DNA of 35,853 bases, taken from positions 1 to 35,853 of the forward strand of contig URSX01000006.1 of the NCBI GenBank assembly GCA_900550615.1, in the 5' to 3' direction. The notes below the pieces were generated by a model. That model had not been told where the DNA came from and did no database searches. It worked only from the letters and a program-made list of their open reading frames with translations. This DNA comes from an uncultured Eubacteriales bacterium. GTDB lineage: Bacteria; Bacillota; Clostridia; Oscillospirales; Oscillospiraceae. A program made the translations under genes and the position numbers. Below, in pieces: positions 7,093 to 13,521 of the stretch (the first letter of the stretch is position 1; every line of letters begins with the position of its first letter).

Positions 7093-7637
7093 TTCTTCTC
7101 CCTCCCTTTCACGGCCTGGAGTATGACCCCTGCCAGACCCGCCGCCACCACATAGAGCACCGGCGACACATCAACGAGCACCGACAGCACCAGGATCACC
7201 GCAAAGATGCCCCAGCACCAGATATCCTTCATAGCGCCCTTTATCAGCTTCAGCACAGCGTTAAAAATCAGGACGCACACGCACACCCGGATACCCGCGA
7301 AGGCGTGCTGCACCCAAGCCAGATGGGCATAGGCAGTGATGACCTTGGCCAGGGCGGAAATGATCACCAGGGACGGGAACACCACGCCCAGTGTGGCGAT
7401 AATACCGCCGGCGATGCCGGCATATTTCTGGCCCACAAAGGTAGCGGTGTTCACGGCGATGACCCCAGGGGTACACTGGCCAATGGCGAAATAATCCGTC
7501 AGCTCCTCGTCCGTGGCCCAGCCCTTTTTCTCCACTACCTCCCGCTGCAGAATGGGCAGCATGGCGTATCCGCCGCCGAAGGTCATGACCCCCACCTTGG
7601 CAAAGGTCCAAAACAGTGTCCAAAGTTTCTTCATCAT
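7089..7637 (-). CDS. Chromate transporter family protein, half-length (first of a pair)
   Basis: A 182-residue CHR-family half transporter, paralogous to the next gene. It shows the matching signature GVMTFGGGYAMLPIL and later QCTPGVIAVNTATFVGQ, with about five to six hydrophobic segments. The start is ATG 7635-7637 with GGAG nine bases upstream; a second ATG follows at once. The gene begins six bases after the birA stop, and the ribosome binding site lies in the birA stop region, so it is expressed from the birA transcript. Why a CHR pair is tied to biotin ligase is unclear; read-through convenience is the simplest view. Confidence 0.9.
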   Translation of the reverse strand: MMKKLWTLFWTFAKVGVMTFGGGYAMLPILQREVVEKKGWATDEELTDYFAIGQCTPGVIAVNTATFVGQKYAGIAGGIIATLGVVFPSLVIISALAKVITAYAHLAWVQHAFAGIRVCVCVLIFNAVLKLIKGAMKDIWCWGIFAVILVLSVLVDVSPVLYVVAAGLAGVILQAVKGREKK

Positions 7638-7643
7638 AGTCTA

Positions 7644-8633
7644 TCACTCCGCATATCCGTATAATCCGCGCACCGACACCTCGCCGCTGCGCAGTGTTTC
7701 CACCCGGCCATCCCTGTGGCGCACCACCAGGCCGTACCGGTCATCCACTGCCAGAGCCTGCGCCGGCTCCCGCTCCTCACCCCAGATAAGCTGAACCGTC
7801 TTTCCGATGTTCAGGCAGGCCGCCCGGTACTCCGCCAGCCATTTCTCCGGGGCAAACAGCACCTCCCGGCGCAGAATCTCCATCTCCTCCAGCAGGGCCG
7901 CCGCCAGCTGTGCCCGGCAGACGCTGCCCCCCAGGGCCAGATCCAGAGAAGTGGCGATCTGCGCCACCTCTCCGTCAAAATCCGTGAGCCGCTGGTGCAC
8001 ATTGACGCCGATGCCCACCACCACGTGGGACACATGGCCGCTCTCCCCCTCCAGAGCCATCTCCGTCAGGATGCCCGCCAGCTTTCTGCCGGAGAGCACC
8101 AGGTCGTTGGGCCACTTGATCTGCGTCTGCGCGCCGCACACCTGCCGAATGGCCCGGCACACCGCCACAGCGCTGAGAGCCGTCAGCGGCAGCAGCTGCT
8201 CCGGGGCACAGTCGGGCCGCCACAGGATGGAAAAAAACAGGCCCTTTCCCGCCGGAGACTGAAAGCTCCGGCCCCGGCGGCCCCGGCCCGCTGTCTGGCA
8301 GTCCGCCAGCACCACGGTGCCGTCGGGAGCGCCCTCCAGGGCCAGGCGGCGGCAGGCGGAGTTAGTGGAATCCGTCTCAGAAAGCACCCGAAAATTGTCC
8401 CTTGGCCGGATCAAATACCGCTCCACGGTCTCCTGAGTGAGGAGATCCGGCGCGCCCACCAGCCGGTAGCCCCGGCCCGTGCGGGCCTCAATGTCGTACC
8501 CCTGGCGGCGCAGGACCTCCACCGCCTTCCACACGGCGGCCCGGGAGATGCCTAGGTCCCGGCTCAACTCCTGGCCGGAGAGGTAGGCTCCCTCCGCCGC
8601 CTGCAAAGCCTCCTGCACGCGCTGCTGGCTCAT
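7644..8633 (-). CDS. birA: Bifunctional biotin-protein ligase / biotin repressor
   Basis: Makes biotinyl-AMP and transfers biotin to carboxylase or decarboxylase carrier domains; with biotinyl-AMP bound it also represses biotin genes. The 329-residue protein has an N-terminal winged helix (about 1-60, ELSRDLGISRAAVWKAVEVL), a catalytic domain with the adenylate loop GRGRRGRSF (116-124), KWPND (173-177) and GIGVNVH (207-213), and a C-terminal SH3-like domain (about 275-329). The DNA-binding domain makes it a group II enzyme able to regulate. ATG 8631-8633 has GGAGGGGAGG upstream. The operator at 8983-9015 before bioY, on the other side of a 219-bp repeat, is its probable target. It heads an operon with two chromate-family genes. 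Confidence 0.96.
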   Translation of the reverse strand: MSQQRVQEALQAAEGAYLSGQELSRDLGISRAAVWKAVEVLRRQGYDIEARTGRGYRLVGAPDLLTQETVERYLIRPRDNFRVLSETDSTNSACRRLALEGAPDGTVVLADCQTAGRGRRGRSFQSPAGKGLFFSILWRPDCAPEQLLPLTALSAVAVCRAIRQVCGAQTQIKWPNDLVLSGRKLAGILTEMALEGESGHVSHVVVGIGVNVHQRLTDFDGEVAQIATSLDLALGGSVCRAQLAAALLEEMEILRREVLFAPEKWLAEYRAACLNIGKTVQLIWGEEREPAQALAVDDRYGLVVRHRDGRVETLRSGEVSVRGLYGYAE

Positions 8634-8673
8634 GTTCGTTTCCTCCCCTCCACAAAATGTCTAAATACACTTT

Positions 8674-8892
8674 TGTCATTCCGAGGAAGCGCAGCGACTG
8701 TGGGAATCCGTTTTCCTCTAAAATTTACGAGGGTTACGGATATTCCTGTTGCGGCGGACAAAATTTCCGCGCCGCCTTACGGCGGATGCCCCCAATTTTG
8801 ACCGCGGCCACTCGCTCACTTCGCTTCATCTGCCACCGGCAACGATCGAATTGCTCCCCACAGCCAGTGTGCGCACTGGCTTCGCAATGACA
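8674..8892. repeat. 219-bp intergenic element with imperfect inverted ends
   Basis: It starts TGTCATT (8674-8680) and ends AATGACA (8886-8892). The ends continue as related sequence: left TGTCATTCCGAGGAAGCG, right on the opposite strand TGTCATTGCGAAGCCAGTG, and both then reach TGTGGG. Inside are further small palindromes. The right part is shared with 1-90, and its last bases with 2745-2774. No open frame inside looks coding. It resembles a non-autonomous (MITE-like or REP-like) element inserted between birA and the bioY promoter; the mechanism is inference. Confidence 0.65.
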
Positions 8893-8957
8893 TCTTTTTT
8901 GACAAACAGAGTTTACCACCACATTCTAAAATTGTAAACCAAATTTACATTAATGGA

Positions 8958-8986
8958 TTGACAAGCTTCTGCTTTTCCTGTATTGT
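8958..8986 (+). promoter_or_regulatory. bioY promoter
   Basis: TTGACA (8958-8963), a 17-base spacer and TATTGT (8981-8986). The left half of the BirA operator begins inside the -10 box. Confidence 0.8.
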
Positions 8987-9015
8987 AAACCCATATTATT
9001 TTATAGAGGTTTACA
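8983..9015 (+). promoter_or_regulatory. BirA operator of bioY
   Basis: TTGTAAACC (8983-8991) and GGTTTACA (9008-9015) with a 16-base spacer match the BirA site known from Gram-positive biotin genes. It starts in the -10 box and its right arm overlaps the AGAGG ribosome binding site, four bases before the ATG. A second TTGTAAACC stands at 8932-8940, followed at 8955-8964 by the poor match GGATTGACAA, a possible weaker second site upstream of and over the -35 box. Confidence 0.88.
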
Positions 9016-9018
9016 GTC

Positions 9019-9561
9019 ATGAATCGTAACACCAAAATGCTGGTTCGCTCGGCGCTGCTGGCGGCCTTGACAGCCGTGGGTGCCTTCATCAAGATCCCTC
9101 TGGGCGTCTCCTCCATCACACTGCAATTCTTTTTCACCGCCATGGCCGGGTGCCTGCTGGGGCCTCTCTGGGGCGCCGCCAGCCAGGGTGTGTATGTGCT
9201 TCTGGGTCTGGTAGGTCTGCCCATTTTCACCCTGGGCGGCGGCTTTGGCTATGTGCTGCAGCCCACCTTCGGCTTTCTGCTGGGGCTTATCCCCTCGGCC
9301 CTGGTCATGGGCCTGCTGACAAAAAAGAGCCGCCGTCCCCTGCGCATTATTCTGGCCTGCGTGGCGGGCCTGGCGGTACTATATGCCGTGGGGCTGCCGT
9401 ACATGGGGCTGATTCTCAATGTGTACCTGGGCAAGGGGTGGAGCTTTGCCCGCCTGCTGCGGGACGGCATGCTCATTTTCCTCCCCGGCGACGCTTTGAA
9501 GATCGCCGTGGCAGCAGTACTGTTCCCCAAGCTGTCAGTTTTTTTCGACAAAAAACAGTGA
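9019..9561 (+). CDS. bioY: Biotin transporter BioY (ECF S component)
   Basis: A 180-residue membrane protein that binds biotin and brings it in, alone or with a shared ECF energising module. Six membrane segments are visible. BioY-type motifs include IKIPLGVSSITLQFFF near the start, the GVYVLLGLVGLPIF segment, GFGYVLQPTFGFLLG and a late FLPGDALKI. ATG 9019 sits directly after the BirA operator, and its ribosome binding site (AGAGG, 9005-9009) overlaps that operator. It is transcribed alone, divergently from birA. No biotin synthesis genes are seen here, so the cell may depend on uptake. Identification is supported independently by sequence and by the operator. Confidence 0.96.
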   Translation: MNRNTKMLVRSALLAALTAVGAFIKIPLGVSSITLQFFFTAMAGCLLGPLWGAASQGVYVLLGLVGLPIFTLGGGFGYVLQPTFGFLLGLIPSALVMGLLTKKSRRPLRIILACVAGLAVLYAVGLPYMGLILNVYLGKGWSFARLLRDGMLIFLPGDALKIAVAAVLFPKLSVFFDKKQ

Positions 9562-9593
9562 TTTTTCCAGTTCAGAATTGGACTTACTCCTAA

Positions 9594-9622
9594 TTGCCTT
9601 TTGTTTTTCCCAGCCGTATAAT
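9594..9622 (+). promoter_or_regulatory. Promoter of the uracil permease leader
   Basis: TTGCCT (9594-9599), a 17-base spacer and a consensus TATAAT (9617-9622). Transcription should begin near 9629, giving a leader of about 175 bases before the permease. Confidence 0.75.
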
Positions 9623-9654
9623 GGGCAGGATGAAATTTGAAGGGAGGCGACGAC

Positions 9655-9729
9655 ATGACCTTTTCTATTGCAAAAAAGAAATGCCCGACTGTTGGCGCCT
9701 CTGTTTTCATTTCTATATTTCCTTTTTGA
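9655..9729 (+). CDS. 24-residue leader peptide of the uracil permease attenuator
   Basis: A short frame from ATG 9655 to TGA 9727-9729 with GGGAGG seven bases upstream of the start. The last ten codons are very rich in U and encode VFISIFPF. The stop codon lies inside the left arm of the terminator at 9726-9756. A leader frame that is U-rich just before a terminator and runs into it is the layout of the UTP-sensitive pyrBI attenuator of enterobacteria: at low UTP the polymerase pauses in the U tract, the ribosome catches up, covers the left arm and blocks the hairpin. The peptide probably has no function of its own. The frame and its ribosome binding site are seen; the mechanism is inferred. 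Confidence 0.6.
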   Translation: MTFSIAKKKCPTVGASVFISIFPF

Positions 9730-9756
9730 CCGGTATTTTTACCGGTCAATTTTTTT
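9726..9756 (+). terminator. Attenuator terminator before the uracil permease
   Basis: A perfect 10-bp stem, TTGACCGGTA (9726-9735) with TACCGGTCAA (9740-9749), loop TTTT, then seven T. It stands between promoter and gene, 47 bases before the permease ATG, so it must be bypassed for expression. No PyrR-type binding loop was recognised. Confidence 0.85.
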
Positions 9757-9803
9757 GCCAGTTTACAATTAAAAATGTAAATAAAATGAAGGAGGAGTTT
9801 CCC

Positions 9804-11147
9804 ATGAAGAAGAAACACAACTTAGGCATTGAGGCCGTCTACGATGCCCGCACCCTGGGCCTGCCCCGGATGCTGGTGCTGGGCCTGCAGCACCTGTTCG
9901 CCATGTTCGGCGCTACGGTGCTGGTCCCCATTCTGGTGCAGAACTACGGTCTGCCGCTGTCCATCCAGACAACGCTCCTGTTCGCTGGTCTCGGCACGCT
10001 GCTGTTCCATGTGTGCACCAAGTTTAAGGTCCCTGCCTTCCTGGGCTCTTCCTTCGCCTTCCTGGGCGGCTTCGAGGCGGTAGCCAAGCTGGACGTGGGC
10101 AAGTTCGCCACCATGACCGGCGAGGAAAAGCTGCCCTACGCCCTGGGCGGCATTGTGGTGGCCGGGTGCCTGTACCTGATCCTGGCCCTGCTGTTCAAGC
10201 TGGTAGGCGCCCAGAAGGTCATGCGCTTCTTCCCCCCCATCGTTACCGGCCCCATCATCATCCTCATCGGTCTGAACCTCTCCGGCACCGCGATCAACAA
10301 CGCCTCCACCTGCTGGTGGCTGGCCCTGGTGGCCATCGCCATCATCATCGTGGCCAACATCTGGGGCAAGGGCATGGTGAAGATCATCCCCATCCTGCTG
10401 GGTGTGGTAGGCAGCTACATCGTGGCTCTCATCGCCGGTAAGGTGGACTTCACCAGCGTCAACGGCGCTGACATTGTGGGCCTGCAGCAGTTCGTCATCG
10501 CAAAGTTCGACCTGACCTCCATCCTGGTCATGGCCCCCATCGCCATCGCCGCCATGATGGAGCACATCGGCGACATGTCCGCCATCTCCTCCACCACCGG
10601 GAATAACTTCATCGCGAACCCCGGCCTGCACCGCACCCTCCTGGGCGACGGCCTGGCCACGGTGGTGGCCGGTATGTTCGGCGGCCCCGCCAACACCACC
10701 TACGGCGAAAACACCGGCGTCCTGGCCCTGAGCAAGGTGTATGATCCCCGGGTCATCCGTCTGGCCGCCGTCTACGCCATCATCCTCTCCTTCTCCCCCA
10801 AGTTTGATGCTCTGGTCAACTCCATCCCCACCGCCATCGTGGGCGGCGTCAGCTTCGTGCTGTACGGCATGATCTCCGCCGTGGGCGTGCGCAACGTGGT
10901 GGAAAACAAGGTGGATCTCACCAAGTCCCGGAACCTCATCATCGCCGCGGTGATCTTCGTCAGCGGCCTGGGCTTCAGCTCCACCGGCGGCATCACCTTC
11001 ACCGTGGGCGGCGCGGACATCACCCTCACGGGCCTGGCCATCGCGGCCCTGTGCGGCGTGGTCCTCAACGCCATCCTCCCCGGCAACGATTACAAGTTCG
11101 GCACCGATCCTCAGGGCGACAAGTCCGCCGACCTGGGTTCCTACTGA
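9804..11147 (+). CDS. uraA: Uracil / xanthine permease (NCS2 family)
   Basis: A 447-residue proton-coupled nucleobase importer of the NCS2 family. ATG 9804 has AAGGAGGAG seven bases upstream; the frame extends further upstream but lacks any such site there. About 14 membrane segments are expected. Visible family features are GLQHLFAMFGATVLVP near the start, FFPPIVTGPIIILIGLNL, the substrate-region MMEHIGDMSAISSTTG, and GMFGGPANTTYGENTGVLAL. These favour uracil over purines (UraA/PyrP branch), although xanthine cannot be fully excluded. It is a single-gene unit with its own promoter, leader ORF, attenuator and final terminator, which points to control by pyrimidine supply. Codons are strongly GC-biased and the gene looks well expressed. 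Confidence 0.93.
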   Translation: MKKKHNLGIEAVYDARTLGLPRMLVLGLQHLFAMFGATVLVPILVQNYGLPLSIQTTLLFAGLGTLLFHVCTKFKVPAFLGSSFAFLGGFEAVAKLDVGKFATMTGEEKLPYALGGIVVAGCLYLILALLFKLVGAQKVMRFFPPIVTGPIIILIGLNLSGTAINNASTCWWLALVAIAIIIVANIWGKGMVKIIPILLGVVGSYIVALIAGKVDFTSVNGADIVGLQQFVIAKFDLTSILVMAPIAIAAMMEHIGDMSAISSTTGNNFIANPGLHRTLLGDGLATVVAGMFGGPANTTYGENTGVLALSKVYDPRVIRLAAVYAIILSFSPKFDALVNSIPTAIVGGVSFVLYGMISAVGVRNVVENKVDLTKSRNLIIAAVIFVSGLGFSSTGGITFTVGGADITLTGLAIAALCGVVLNAILPGNDYKFGTDPQGDKSADLGSY

Positions 11148-11172
11148 TTCAACCACCGCAAAACTACCAAGC

Positions 11173-11203
11173 AAGCCCTCCGGCCCAACCGGAGGGCTTT
11201 TTT
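11173..11203 (+). terminator. Terminator of the uracil permease
   Basis: An 11-bp stem AAGCCCTCCGG (11173-11183) with its complement (11189-11199), followed by a T run. Confidence 0.9.
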
Positions 11204-11238
11204 GCGGCATGTAGGCGGTCTTGTTTTTGCGGCATATG

Positions 11239-11267
11239 TTGACATTCGCCGCCGCATCCTATAGAAT
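11239..11267 (+). promoter_or_regulatory. Promoter of homoserine dehydrogenase
   Basis: TTGACA (11239-11244), a 17-base spacer and TAGAAT (11262-11267), about 35 bases before the start codon. No riboswitch or leader fits in the short 5' region. Confidence 0.75.
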
Positions 11268-11302
11268 TGTGGCAACAAAATCTGACCCTCAGGAGGTTTT
11301 TT

Positions 11303-12442
11303 ATGAACATCGGATTGCTGGGCTGCGGCGTAGTGGGCGGCGGCATTTTGGATTTCTGTGCGGAGCGGACGGATCTCTCCGTCACCAAGGTTCTGGTGCG
11401 GCGCGAGCGGCCTGAGCTGGGCGCTCTGGCGGTGACGGATATCGCCGCCATCACCGGCGACAGCTCCATCGGCATCGTCGTAGAGGTCATGGGCGGTCTG
11501 CACCCGGCCTATGAGTACATCTGCGCCGCTCTGGAGGCGGGCAAGCATGTGGTCACCGCCAACAAGGCCGTTATCAGTGCCTTCTATCCTCAGCTGGTGG
11601 GTCTGGCAGCGGAGCATGGGGTTTCCCTGCGCTGCACGGCCGCCGTAGGCGGCGGTATCCCGTGGCTGGCCAATCTGGAGCGCTGCAAGCGCCTGGATGC
11701 CGTCACGGAACTGGGCGGTATTATGAACGGCACCACCAATTTCATCATGGACGCCATGCACGCCGCTCCCGTCTCCTTCCCCGCCATTCTGAAGCAAGCT
11801 CAGGAGCTGGGCTATGCCGAGGCGGACCCCTCTGCCGACATTGACGGCGACGATGTGCGCCGCAAGCTGACCATCTCCGCCAACGTCGCCTTCGACGCCC
11901 TGCTCCGGGAGGAGGACATTCCCATGTTCGGCATCCGCACCGTCACCGACGGGGATATCCGCACCTTCCAGGCCCACGGCTTCGTCTGCAAGCTCCTGGC
12001 CACCGCCAAGACCGCTCCGGACGGGATCTGCGCCTATATTGAGCCGACGCTGGTGGACGGTCACGATCTGGAGGCCGCCGTACCGAAAAACTTCAACCTC
12101 ATCACCTACAGCGCCGAAAAAATCGGCCGCCACAGCTTTTTCGGCCAGGGTGCCGGCCGCTACCCCACGGCCTTCAACGCCGTGCAGGACTGCCTGGACA
12201 TCCTGGCGGGGAAGACCGGCTTCTATACGGATGCCATGGTCCCCGCCGCAGTCAACGCCGATGCAGAGGCTCATCCCTACTACGTCCGCACCGCCTGCCC
12301 GGACGACTTCCTGCGCTCCGTCACGGCGGAGCAATGGGAGCAAGGCATCATCACCTCCCGGGTCAGCGTCGGCGAAATGCTCCGCTGGGCAAAAGAGCAG
12401 CTGAAAAAGGATCCCACCTGCTTCCTGGCGGGCATCCGGTAA
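11303..12442 (+). CDS. hom: Homoserine dehydrogenase
   Basis: Reduces aspartate semialdehyde to homoserine with NAD(P)H, on the route to threonine and methionine. ATG 11303 has AGGAGG eight bases upstream. The 379-residue protein has an N-terminal dinucleotide fold (GLLGCGVVGGG), VVTANKAVIS, the substrate-domain signature GGIMNGTTNFIM, and EADPSADIDGDDVRRKLTI with the expected catalytic Asp and Lys. The C-terminal ACT regulatory domain found in many Gram-positive Hom proteins (about 430 residues) is absent, so feedback control by threonine through that domain is not expected. It has its own promoter and terminator; no thrB, thrC or aspartate kinase gene is adjacent. Confidence 0.94.
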   Translation: MNIGLLGCGVVGGGILDFCAERTDLSVTKVLVRRERPELGALAVTDIAAITGDSSIGIVVEVMGGLHPAYEYICAALEAGKHVVTANKAVISAFYPQLVGLAAEHGVSLRCTAAVGGGIPWLANLERCKRLDAVTELGGIMNGTTNFIMDAMHAAPVSFPAILKQAQELGYAEADPSADIDGDDVRRKLTISANVAFDALLREEDIPMFGIRTVTDGDIRTFQAHGFVCKLLATAKTAPDGICAYIEPTLVDGHDLEAAVPKNFNLITYSAEKIGRHSFFGQGAGRYPTAFNAVQDCLDILAGKTGFYTDAMVPAAVNADAEAHPYYVRTACPDDFLRSVTAEQWEQGIITSRVSVGEMLRWAKEQLKKDPTCFLAGIR

Positions 12443-12494
12443 GCACCCACCGGGAACGCTTTGGATCGGGATGATTGGATTTTGATTACGAGGT

Positions 12495-12527
12495 AAGGCC
12501 GCCGGCAGTGCCGGCGGCCTTGTTTTT
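12495..12527 (+). terminator. Terminator of hom
   Basis: A 12-bp perfect stem AAGGCCGCCGGC (12495-12506) with its complement (12510-12521), 3-base loop, then TGTTTTTT. Confidence 0.92.
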
Positions 12528-12545
12528 TACAAATTACATAAATTA

Positions 12546-12576
12546 TTCACACATTTGCGTCCGTTTATGGTATACT
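12546..12576 (+). promoter_or_regulatory. Promoter of the alarmone synthetase
   Basis: TATACT (12571-12576) is preceded by TGG, an extended -10 box. A weak TTCACA at 12546-12551 (19-base spacer) may serve as -35. Confidence 0.55.
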
Positions 12577-12626
12577 TATAAAAGAGGATAGAATTTTTGC
12601 CCCCAGGGCAAGGAGGAGCCAATACC

Positions 12627-13340
12627 ATGATGGTCGAAAAAAACAACCACCCGTCGCTGAAAAACATCCATCTGCCCAACGCCACCCCCCAGCAGGAAAA
12701 GGAACTGGCTCAGGGCATGGTCCGGGTGAATCACCTGTACCGCAGCGCCCTGAAGGTAGCCGTCGCCCAGATGGAGATCCTGGATGAGGAGTTCGCCACA
12801 TTGAACGACCGCTCCCCCATCCACCACATTGAGTACCGCATCAAGACGCTGGACTCCATTGTGGAGAAGCTCCGGCGGCGGGGCCACCCGGTCACCATCG
12901 ACAATATATACGCCTATGTGCAGGACGTGGCCGGCATCCGCATCATCTGCAATTATCTGGACGATATCTATTACCTGCGCAGCCTCCTCACCCGGAACGA
13001 ATCCTTCCGCGTGCTGCAGGAGGTGGATTACATCAAAACCCCCAAGCCCTCCGGCTACCGGAGCCTGCACCTGATCGTGGAGGGACCCATCGTCATCTCC
13101 GAGGGGACACTGCACCTGCCCGTGGAGATCCAACTGCGCACCATCGCCATGGACATGTGGGCCAGTCTGGAGCACGAGCTGCGCTATAAATCCACCCGGG
13201 CCTTCTCCCAGGCAGACGCCAACCGGCTGCGCCTGTGCTCCGAAGCGGTATACGAGGTGGACCGGGAAATGCAGAACATATACAAGGGCAAGCAGGCCGA
13301 GTATGAGGAGACGGAGCCGGAGAGTTCGTCGGAGCAGTAA
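12627..13340 (+). CDS. relQ: Small alarmone synthetase, RelQ-type GTP pyrophosphokinase
   Basis: Makes (p)ppGpp from ATP and GDP or GTP without the hydrolase, TGS or ACT domains of long RelA/SpoT proteins. ATG 12627 has AAGGAGGAG nearby (a second ATG follows directly). The 237-residue protein has the synthetase motifs in order: IEYRIKTLDSIVEKL, VAGIRIIC, DYIKTPKPSGYRSLHLIV and VEIQLRTIAMDMWASLEHEL. The SGYRSLH and EIQLRT segments carry the conserved catalytic and GTP-binding residues, so it should be active. RelQ is chosen over RelP by length and motif style; RelQ enzymes are stimulated by pppGpp in known cases. The acidic, serine-rich tail (EETEPESSSEQ) is probably disordered. Monocistronic. 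Confidence 0.92.
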   Translation: MMVEKNNHPSLKNIHLPNATPQQEKELAQGMVRVNHLYRSALKVAVAQMEILDEEFATLNDRSPIHHIEYRIKTLDSIVEKLRRRGHPVTIDNIYAYVQDVAGIRIICNYLDDIYYLRSLLTRNESFRVLQEVDYIKTPKPSGYRSLHLIVEGPIVISEGTLHLPVEIQLRTIAMDMWASLEHELRYKSTRAFSQADANRLRLCSEAVYEVDREMQNIYKGKQAEYEETEPESSSEQ

Positions 13341-13368
13341 TGTCCTGAGCGCAGCAGGCTGCATGCCT

Positions 13369-13403
13369 TTTGTCTGAAAAACCTCCAGGGGTTTTCAGAC
13401 AAA
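13369..13403. terminator. First hairpin after relQ
   Basis: TTTGTCTGAAAA (13369-13380) and TTTTCAGACAAA (13392-13403) are perfectly inverted, and inner CC/GG pairs extend the stem. It lacks a T tract on either side and precedes a stronger hairpin. Confidence 0.55.
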
Positions 13404-13407
13404 GCTA

Positions 13408-13443
13408 AAACCCCACCGGCGCCGCATGGCACCGGTGGGGTTT
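13408..13443. terminator. Bidirectional terminator between relQ and the SipW-type protein gene
   Basis: AAACCCCACCGG (13408-13419) and CCGGTGGGGTTT (13432-13443) are perfectly inverted, with inner GCC/GGC. TTT follows on the plus strand and TTTTAG on the minus strand, serving two convergent genes. Confidence 0.75.
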
Positions 13444-13521
13444 GCAATTGTCAGTGCACGAGCTTTTACTCTTCCGTCAGGCTTTTCATCCGCTCAGCTG
13501 AAAGAGTACTCTGCGCAGAGC

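Noticed and set aside
9762..9781. TTTACA...TGTAAA inverted repeat as a second BirA site
   Set aside because: The half-sites point the opposite way and the spacer is only 8 bases, so it does not match the BirA operator.
9629..9803. PyrR-binding loop or purine riboswitch in the uracil permease leader
   Set aside because: No matching conserved loop was seen; the leader ORF and terminator explain the leader better.
9822..11210. 462-codon open frame antisense to the uracil permease
   Set aside because: Composition is extreme (Gly, Asp, His, Gln), typical of the complement of a GC-rich membrane protein gene; no start signal.
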